Below, in pieces: positions 59,385-64,000 of a stretch of 64,000 nt of DNA. The stretch covers positions 1-64,000 of the forward strand of contig JBHOQS010000002.1 in NCBI GenBank assembly GCA_042408875.1, read 5' to 3'. The stretch comes from JBHOQS01 sp042408875 (lineage in GTDB: Bacteria; Chloroflexota; UBA11872; JBHOQS01). A program made the translations under genes and the position numbers. The notes under the pieces are model-generated. The model searched no databases. It worked only from the letters and a program-made list of their open reading frames with translations, and had not been told where the DNA came from. Every line of letters begins with the position of its first letter. The stretch's first letter is position 1.

Positions 59385-60443
59385 TGTCTCCCCTAGCAGC
59401 GCGACAATCTGATCGTACAGCTCTTTGTTCACCACGACCTTCCGCTCCGGCAGCTTGCCCAGCGCCACCGGACGGGCGATCTCCGCGACGCGCTCTCGGG
59501 CACGGCGCTGTCCTTCCTCAGAATACGCGGCGATGTGCGGCGTGAGAAGCACGTTTGCCATCTGGCAGAGCGGACTCTCTGCTGGCAGCGGCTCGATCTC
59601 CATCACATCCAGGGCGGCTCCGGCCAGCCGCCCGCTCGCAAGTGCCTCGACGAGCGCCTGCTCGTCTACCACCGGGCCGCGCGAGGGGTTTATCAGGTAC
59701 GCGCCCGGCTTCATCAGCGCCAACCGCTCGGCGTTCAGTAGATGGCGCGTCTCAGGCGACAGGAATGTGTGCACGGTCACGATGTCAGCCTCGCGCAGCA
59801 CTTGCTCTATGGGAACAAGCTGCACCCCATAGGGCTCGCCGGCCTCGCCTGGGACATACGGATCGTACGCCAGCATGCGGAAGCCAAAGGGACGGGCCCG
59901 CTCGGCGACGAGCCGGGCGATATTGCCGAAGCCGACGAAGCCCAGCGTCAGCACAGACAGCCTGTGGATCGGCCGCAGCCAGTCGGGCCGGCCACGGCGC
60001 GCCGCCCACTCCCCGCTGCGGACATAGCGATCGGCCGGCAGCAGCTTGCGGTTGGCCGCCAGGATCAGCGCCATCGTATGATTCGCCACTTCTTCAATAA
60101 AGGCATCCGGGACATTGGCGACCAAGATGCCCTCGGCAGTGGCAGCAGCAATGTCGATATCGTCGTAGCCAACGTACGGCCGCAGCAGGAGCCGGCAACG
60201 CCGGAGCTGGGCGAAAATGTCGCGTCCCAGACGCTGTCCACCGACTACCACGTCGGCGTCCGCTGCCAGGGCCGTCACCCTGCCATCGCCATCGAGGAGC
60301 GGTGTGGCCACGAGTTCGAGCCCGGCGTCGAGCAGGAGGCGATGCGTAATGTCGTCAGGGTCAATGCGTGGAGCATTCACAAAGGCGATCCGTCCGGGGA
60401 TGCGCCAGGAATGGCGATCCCGCCAGCGAGCGAGTGGGTCCAT
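59367..60443 (-). CDS. D-2-hydroxyacid dehydrogenase
   Basis: A 358-residue NAD-dependent D-2-hydroxyacid dehydrogenase (phosphoglycerate/glycerate dehydrogenase-like). Rossmann motif LGFVGFGNIARLVAERARPFGFRMLAYDPYV, TVHTFLSPETRHLLNAERLALMKPGAYLINPSRGPVVDEQAL with the catalytic Arg region, and ANVLLTPHIAAYSEE with the catalytic His; the Glu is in DVMEIEP. The last five codons and the stop (AVSGL, TAA) lie inside the terminal repeat of the adjacent MITE-like element, so the native C-terminus was probably replaced. Start at 60443. Confidence 0.88.
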   Translation of the reverse strand: MDPLARWRDRHSWRIPGRIAFVNAPRIDPDDITHRLLLDAGLELVATPLLDGDGRVTALAADADVVVGGQRLGRDIFAQLRRCRLLLRPYVGYDDIDIAAATAEGILVANVPDAFIEEVANHTMALILAANRKLLPADRYVRSGEWAARRGRPDWLRPIHRLSVLTLGFVGFGNIARLVAERARPFGFRMLAYDPYVPGEAGEPYGVQLVPIEQVLREADIVTVHTFLSPETRHLLNAERLALMKPGAYLINPSRGPVVDEQALVEALASGRLAGAALDVMEIEPLPAESPLCQMANVLLTPHIAAYSEEGQRRARERVAEIARPVALGKLPERKVVVNKELYDQIVALLGETAVSGL

Positions 60444-60634
60444 CGACTCGATACCTCTCACTTCCCGTGCGTTTCCTGAAGTTGCCCGGTGCCAGCGCGA
60501 GCGTCCGGCATCCAGCGGACTTCCAGCGTAAGAGAGCGTAGGGCAACGTCTGGGGGATGTCAACCATAGCTCGCACAGCCGTGTGCCAGTTGTACCGTCA
60601 GCAGAGCAAGCGGCTGCGCCTCCACCGGCGGGCG

Positions 60635-61894
60635 CTAACAGGCCACAGTATAGTGGTGGCTGCGATGTGCCGGCGGAGCCACCGGCGCTGCCTCGGTGTC
60701 GAGATAATGCGCTAGATGCTCGCTATACGAGATCCACAGCGGCTCGTCAGGATCGTACGGCCGTTGCAGGGCGCGCTGGGCGCGAGCGCGATTGCGTTCA
60801 GCGAGTGCAACGACCTCGGAGAGGTCTGACAGCGGTGTAGCTTCGAACACAGGAGCAACCTGCGCCCAGGCTTCGGCGCCACGCTCTGTGCGGACCAGGA
60901 CCGTGGTATAGCCCTGCGGGCTCCCGACATTGCCGACCGCGATATCGGCCAGCACCGCAGTAAAGTCGGCGCACTCATTGCAACCGCGTAAGGCCGCGCG
61001 ATGCAGCGCGCTTACCTTGCTCTCGAACAGGAGCTCACCCTGGGCATCGTACACACGGAACTGTCCTCCCCGGATGTCCACCTTGGCCACCCGCTGCAGA
61101 TCAACCCCAGACCGCAACAAAACGAGGGACAGCCGCTGTGCGTCGAACGAGCGGGTGCAGAAGAGGCCGATGGCGAGCTTGACCTGTGCTACCGGCGCCT
61201 GCCGGTAGCGCCACGGGAAGCGCTGCAACGCGCGCAGCCCGGTGATCTGGCACGGGGTCCCAACAAGGGCGATTTCCGTGATCCTAGGCGGAAGAGGCCT
61301 GGCCAGCGCGGCCAAGACAAACGTCTGCTCGTAGACGCTGCCGGCAGCTGACCGCACTGCCGCAGGCGTCGTCGCCAGCACGGTGCGGCCGCTGAGCGGT
61401 CCCGCCTTTTCAGTAACCAGGGCCCCATCGATGTAGCCACGCTCGAGGAGCTTCGCGAGTAAAGCGGTGACAACACCGCCGTCTTGCGCGCCGGGCGAGC
61501 GCTCACGCGCCCGCGCGGCGTACGCCGCTAGGACCGGACCGACACCGTCAGGCACTTCCGGCGGTGCAGCCTTGGTATGGTCCGCTATCCACAGCTTCTG
61601 CAAACGCTCGGCTCGCAGGCCGGCCATCGGACAGAAGTCCCAGCAGGATGAACACCCGGTGCACATCCGCACCAGGGTGGGTAGCCTGTCGGTGGCAATG
61701 TCGATAGAGCCCGAGGGGCACGCCGCAATGCAGGAGCCGCAGCGCACGCAGCGCCCTGCGTCGATCACTGCCGCGGCGGTCTTGTGAAACCAGATCTTCT
61801 CCAGGGGCTCTTCAATCCCGCCCTCAGCCGCGACCTGATCGCGTATATCGCGGCTGGGGTCACTCCGTACATCTCTCGCTACCATCGCTACCAT
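60635..61894 (-). CDS. FrhB-like iron-sulfur flavoprotein (F420 hydrogenase beta family)
   Basis: A 419-residue protein. Two [4Fe-4S] ferredoxin motifs at Cys49/52/55/59 (CVRCGSCIAACP) and Cys78/81/84/88 (CTGCSSCWDFCP) precede an FrhB domain pair: GGVVTALLAKLLERGYIDGALV and EIALVGTPCQITGLRALQRFPWRY, then RGCNECADFTAVLADIAVGNVGSPQGYTTVLVRT near the C-terminus. FrhB proteins carry FAD and pass electrons between F420 or ferredoxin and partners. It lies 20 nt downstream of a siroheme reductase gene. The start codon region is a 9-bp duplication (ATGGTAGCG twice), so ATG 61894 and 61885 are both possible. Confidence 0.86.
   Translation of the reverse strand: MVAMVARDVRSDPSRDIRDQVAAEGGIEEPLEKIWFHKTAAAVIDAGRCVRCGSCIAACPSGSIDIATDRLPTLVRMCTGCSSCWDFCPMAGLRAERLQKLWIADHTKAAPPEVPDGVGPVLAAYAARARERSPGAQDGGVVTALLAKLLERGYIDGALVTEKAGPLSGRTVLATTPAAVRSAAGSVYEQTFVLAALARPLPPRITEIALVGTPCQITGLRALQRFPWRYRQAPVAQVKLAIGLFCTRSFDAQRLSLVLLRSGVDLQRVAKVDIRGGQFRVYDAQGELLFESKVSALHRAALRGCNECADFTAVLADIAVGNVGSPQGYTTVLVRTERGAEAWAQVAPVFEATPLSDLSEVVALAERNRARAQRALQRPYDPDEPLWISYSEHLAHYLDTEAAPVAPPAHRSHHYTVAC
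61877..61894. repeat. 9-bp duplication of a start codon
   Basis: CGCTACCAT occurs twice in tandem; on the minus strand this is ATGGTAGCG ATGGTAGCG, so the FrhB-like gene begins Met-Val-Ala-Met-Val-Ala with two in-frame start codons. Confidence 0.92.
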
Positions 61895-61914
61895 TGCAGG
61901 CTCGATCTCTCCGT

Positions 61915-63552
61915 TTATTCCTCGTGGCCGGGCTGCTGCACCGGCTCTCTCCCGTGCGGCACGACCTTTCCGAAAAAGGCGGCCAGGCGCGCGGCAGGCA
62001 GCCGTGCGAGGTACTCCTCCAGCGGCTCGTCTTTGGGCGCTTCCGCCGCGTAAGTCTCTAGTAGCCTCGCAATACCGCGAAACGCCTCTGAGACAGGGAC
62101 CTCGAGCGCGACCCAGCGTGCCAGCCGGCCTTGTCCGGGGGCTCCACCGACAGCAACGTCGAAGGCCTCGAAGTACGACTCCTCATCTTTACCAAGCGTC
62201 GCTCGCAGGCCGACATGCCCGACATGGATCTGTGCGCACGCCGCCTTGCAGCCGCTCAGATGCAGGCGCAGCCCCTCGAGTCGCGCCTGAGCACGCGACG
62301 ACAGGTTCGCTTGCAGAAACTGGATCGACTCCAATCCTTTGGCCTTCACGTTGAAAATGCCGAACTTGCAGAACGGTGCGCTCGTGCAGGCCACCACCGC
62401 TCGCTCGCCGGGGTGCGGGGAGGGCGAGTAACGCCCCAGCAGCGGCTGCTCGAGCAGCGCTTGCAGCCGGCCAGCCGTCACACCTGTCAGGATCATGTTC
62501 TGGCGCTGGGTAATCCGCAGTTCACCATCGCCATAGTCGCGGGCCAGACGCGCAATTTCGATGAGTTCATCACCCGAGAGGCGTCCCACCGGCACGCTCA
62601 GCCCTACATAGTTGAGCCCATCCTGCCGCTGCGGGCGGATACCTACGTGGTCGCAGGCCTGCCAGGTCGAACAGTCCTGACCAGCCGGGGGGAGGTTAGC
62701 AGGCAGCCGGGCCAGCAGCTCTTCTTGCAACCGGGCCGGCCCCAGGGCGTGGACCAGCGCGCGAAAGCGGTTCACGGCCTTATGGGTATAGTCGCCCAGC
62801 TCGCAGTAGAGACGCAGCGTGGCAAGGACCACGTCAAGCACGCGCTCGGAAGGCACAAATAGATCCAGCGGCGACGCGAGCCGGGGGTAATCGCTCAAAC
62901 CGCCGCCGACCCACACGTGGAAACCTGGTGCCCCGTTGCGCCGCGCCGGAGTGAAAGCCAGGTCCTGGATACGCGCGAACACGCAATCGGTTGGGCACCC
63001 TGTGATGGCGATCTTGAACTTACGCGGGAGAAAGGCACTCACGTCCGGGTGGTCGAGCAAATACTGGTTGACCTCCTGTACAATCGGGGTAGCATCAACC
63101 ACCTCTCCCGGATCGATGCCCGCCACCGGACAGCTCGTGACGTTGCGTGCGGTGTCGCCACAGGCTTGCAATGAGGTGAGGCCAGCGCTCTCGAGGCGCT
63201 GCCACACCTCCGGCAGCGCCTCAAAGCGCAGCCAGTGAAGCTGAATGTCCTGCCGGGTAGTGAATTCGATGAAGCGGTCGGGTCCCTCCAGGGCAGGCGA
63301 TGGCTTGGCCGTGTACCGTCGCGCGATCTCGCCAATCACGACCGCCTGTTCCCACGTCAGCCGGCCACCCGGCAGGCGCAGGCGCAGCATGAAGAAGCCA
63401 TCCTGGCGATCGTCATACACGCCGGCAAGGCGGAGTTTGGCTACTGCGAGGGCGCCCTCCCGGCGTTCCACCTCCTCCCACCCCAGCGGCGCAAGCTCTC
63501 TGACGCGTACGAGGACCTGTCGTGGGGTATCGTCAGGGCTGAAATGGCTCAT
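61915..63552 (-). CDS. Siroheme nitrite/sulfite reductase
   Basis: A 545-residue assimilatory-type nitrite/sulfite reductase with two ferredoxin-like half-domains and two reductase domains. Siroheme and [4Fe-4S] Cys occur as CTSAPFCKFG (about 388-394) and GCKAACAQ (about 433-437). Siroheme-contact Arg/Lys segments include FIEFTTRQDIQLHW, GDTARNVTSCPVAGID, RKFKIAITGCPTDC and RITQRQNMILTGV. It reduces nitrite to ammonia or sulfite to sulfide; the sequence does not settle which. Normally fed by ferredoxin; here the FrhB-like gene directly downstream is a candidate electron donor. Confidence 0.92.
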   Translation of the reverse strand: MSHFSPDDTPRQVLVRVRELAPLGWEEVERREGALAVAKLRLAGVYDDRQDGFFMLRLRLPGGRLTWEQAVVIGEIARRYTAKPSPALEGPDRFIEFTTRQDIQLHWLRFEALPEVWQRLESAGLTSLQACGDTARNVTSCPVAGIDPGEVVDATPIVQEVNQYLLDHPDVSAFLPRKFKIAITGCPTDCVFARIQDLAFTPARRNGAPGFHVWVGGGLSDYPRLASPLDLFVPSERVLDVVLATLRLYCELGDYTHKAVNRFRALVHALGPARLQEELLARLPANLPPAGQDCSTWQACDHVGIRPQRQDGLNYVGLSVPVGRLSGDELIEIARLARDYGDGELRITQRQNMILTGVTAGRLQALLEQPLLGRYSPSPHPGERAVVACTSAPFCKFGIFNVKAKGLESIQFLQANLSSRAQARLEGLRLHLSGCKAACAQIHVGHVGLRATLGKDEESYFEAFDVAVGGAPGQGRLARWVALEVPVSEAFRGIARLLETYAAEAPKDEPLEEYLARLPAARLAAFFGKVVPHGREPVQQPGHEE

Positions 63553-63786
63553 TGAGGTCGCGCGCCTTTCGTCGCCAGGAGCGATTGTTTGCCTGGCGGT
63601 CTAGTTGTAAATAGTGCTCCACAAAATCAACAATCCCATCCTACTCGGGTGTAGCAGGACAGCGCATCAGGGAAAACCCCGATCTTCTGCTGACCGGACA
63701 GGAGGGAGCAGACGAGAAGCAGGCTTCATGGGGCGCGGGCACCGGGGCGCGGGCCGTGCTCGCTGCACCGCGCCCCGAGGGAGACG
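63553..63786. other. Promoter region of the reductase operon
   Basis: 234 bases between the reductase start and the stop of the next minus-strand gene. The stretch 63600-63650 is relatively AT-rich and probably holds the promoter, but no convincing hexamer pair was identified. No gene is seen. Confidence 0.4.
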
Positions 63787-64000
63787 TCACCCGAACAGCG
63801 CGCGCTTGCGCGCCTTCATCCGTTCGAACTCGCGGGTGAAGTCGGCGAGCACGTCGGGAGGAAGCGTACCTTGCGCCTCAAGGCGGCGCAGGAATTCCTG
63901 CTGCTGCGCCTCCGGCAGATCTGCGGCGTTCCAGCAGATGACGGCCACAGCCATCGCCCGCTCGGCCTCTTCCTCCGAGGTGGCCAGCTCTAGCAGCGGG
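63787..64000 (-). CDS. C-terminal part of an unknown protein, cut by the window edge
   Basis: Open frame on the minus strand entering from the right edge and ending at TGA (63789-63787). The visible 70 residues are acidic and helical (LATSEEEAERAMAVAVICWN, then AADLPEAQQQEFLRRL, and ending FEREFERM-like FTREFERMKARKRALFG). No family is recognised; codon composition supports coding. The N-terminus lies outside the window. Confidence 0.6.
   Translation of the reverse strand, partial: PLLELATSEEEAERAMAVAVICWNAADLPEAQQQEFLRRLEAQGTLPPDVLADFTREFERMKARKRALFG

Overview
This window is 64 kb of GC-rich bacterial chromosome with dense gene packing on both strands. The gene set suggests a member of the Chloroflexota, probably a thermophilic or moderately thermophilic heterotroph. 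Pointers are a lactate-dehydrogenase-like malate dehydrogenase, a TrpB2-type tryptophan synthase beta chain, many twin-arginine-type lipoprotein solute-binding proteins, a secreted protein of a style common in that phylum, and a DUF1800/DUF1501 pair. The taxonomic call is inference from gene content and protein style; no rRNA or tRNA gene was found.

Layout. 0-16 kb: edge of a secreted protein, RtcB RNA ligase, MFS transporter, Hsp20, DUF1800/DUF1501, a membrane J-domain protein, malate dehydrogenase, VanZ-like protein, RNA m5U methyltransferase, enoyl-CoA hydratase, nicotinate phosphoribosyltransferase and a methyltransferase. 16-21.5 kb: a GT-C membrane glycosyltransferase, a decayed second copy of it, a sugar-binding lipoprotein and the last part of a permease gene. 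21.6-26.4 kb: a same-strand catabolic run (HpcH/HpaI aldolase, Nudix, DppA-type D-aminopeptidase, sugar isomerase, class III aminotransferase). 26.4-40.4 kb: archease (partner of RtcB), TrpB2, MgtE, a KefB-like antiporter, RdgB, DinG, Ogt, a Gfo/Idh/MocA oxidoreductase, a blue-copper lipoprotein, and a unit of small membrane protein, XRE regulator and inactive ImmA-like protein. 40.5-53 kb: four more solute-binding lipoproteins interleaved with formamidase/acetamidase, penicillin acylase and ADP-ribosylglycohydrolase genes, with no ABC permease or ATPase nearby. 53-59 kb: LysM protein, Pcm, glycosyltransferase and GroES/GroEL. 59-64 kb: a MITE-like inverted-repeat element, a hydroxyacid dehydrogenase, an FrhB-like iron-sulfur flavoprotein adjoining a siroheme nitrite/sulfite reductase, and a gene cut by the right edge.

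Two themes deserve attention. First, the gaps between genes are marked by short (9-16 bp) perfect or near-perfect tandem duplications, several lying exactly on stop or start codons, one of them frameshifting a PIN-domain gene. Two pseudogenes keep both ends but have lost their middles. Second, the right end pairs an assimilatory-type siroheme reductase with an F420-hydrogenase-beta-like protein. These are the two halves that are fused in the F420-dependent sulfite reductase of methanogens, here as separate genes in the opposite order.

Protein quality control and repair (Hsp20, J-domain protein, GroESL, Pcm, RtcB/archease, Ogt, RdgB, DinG) is well represented, as is scavenging of amides, sugars and peptides.
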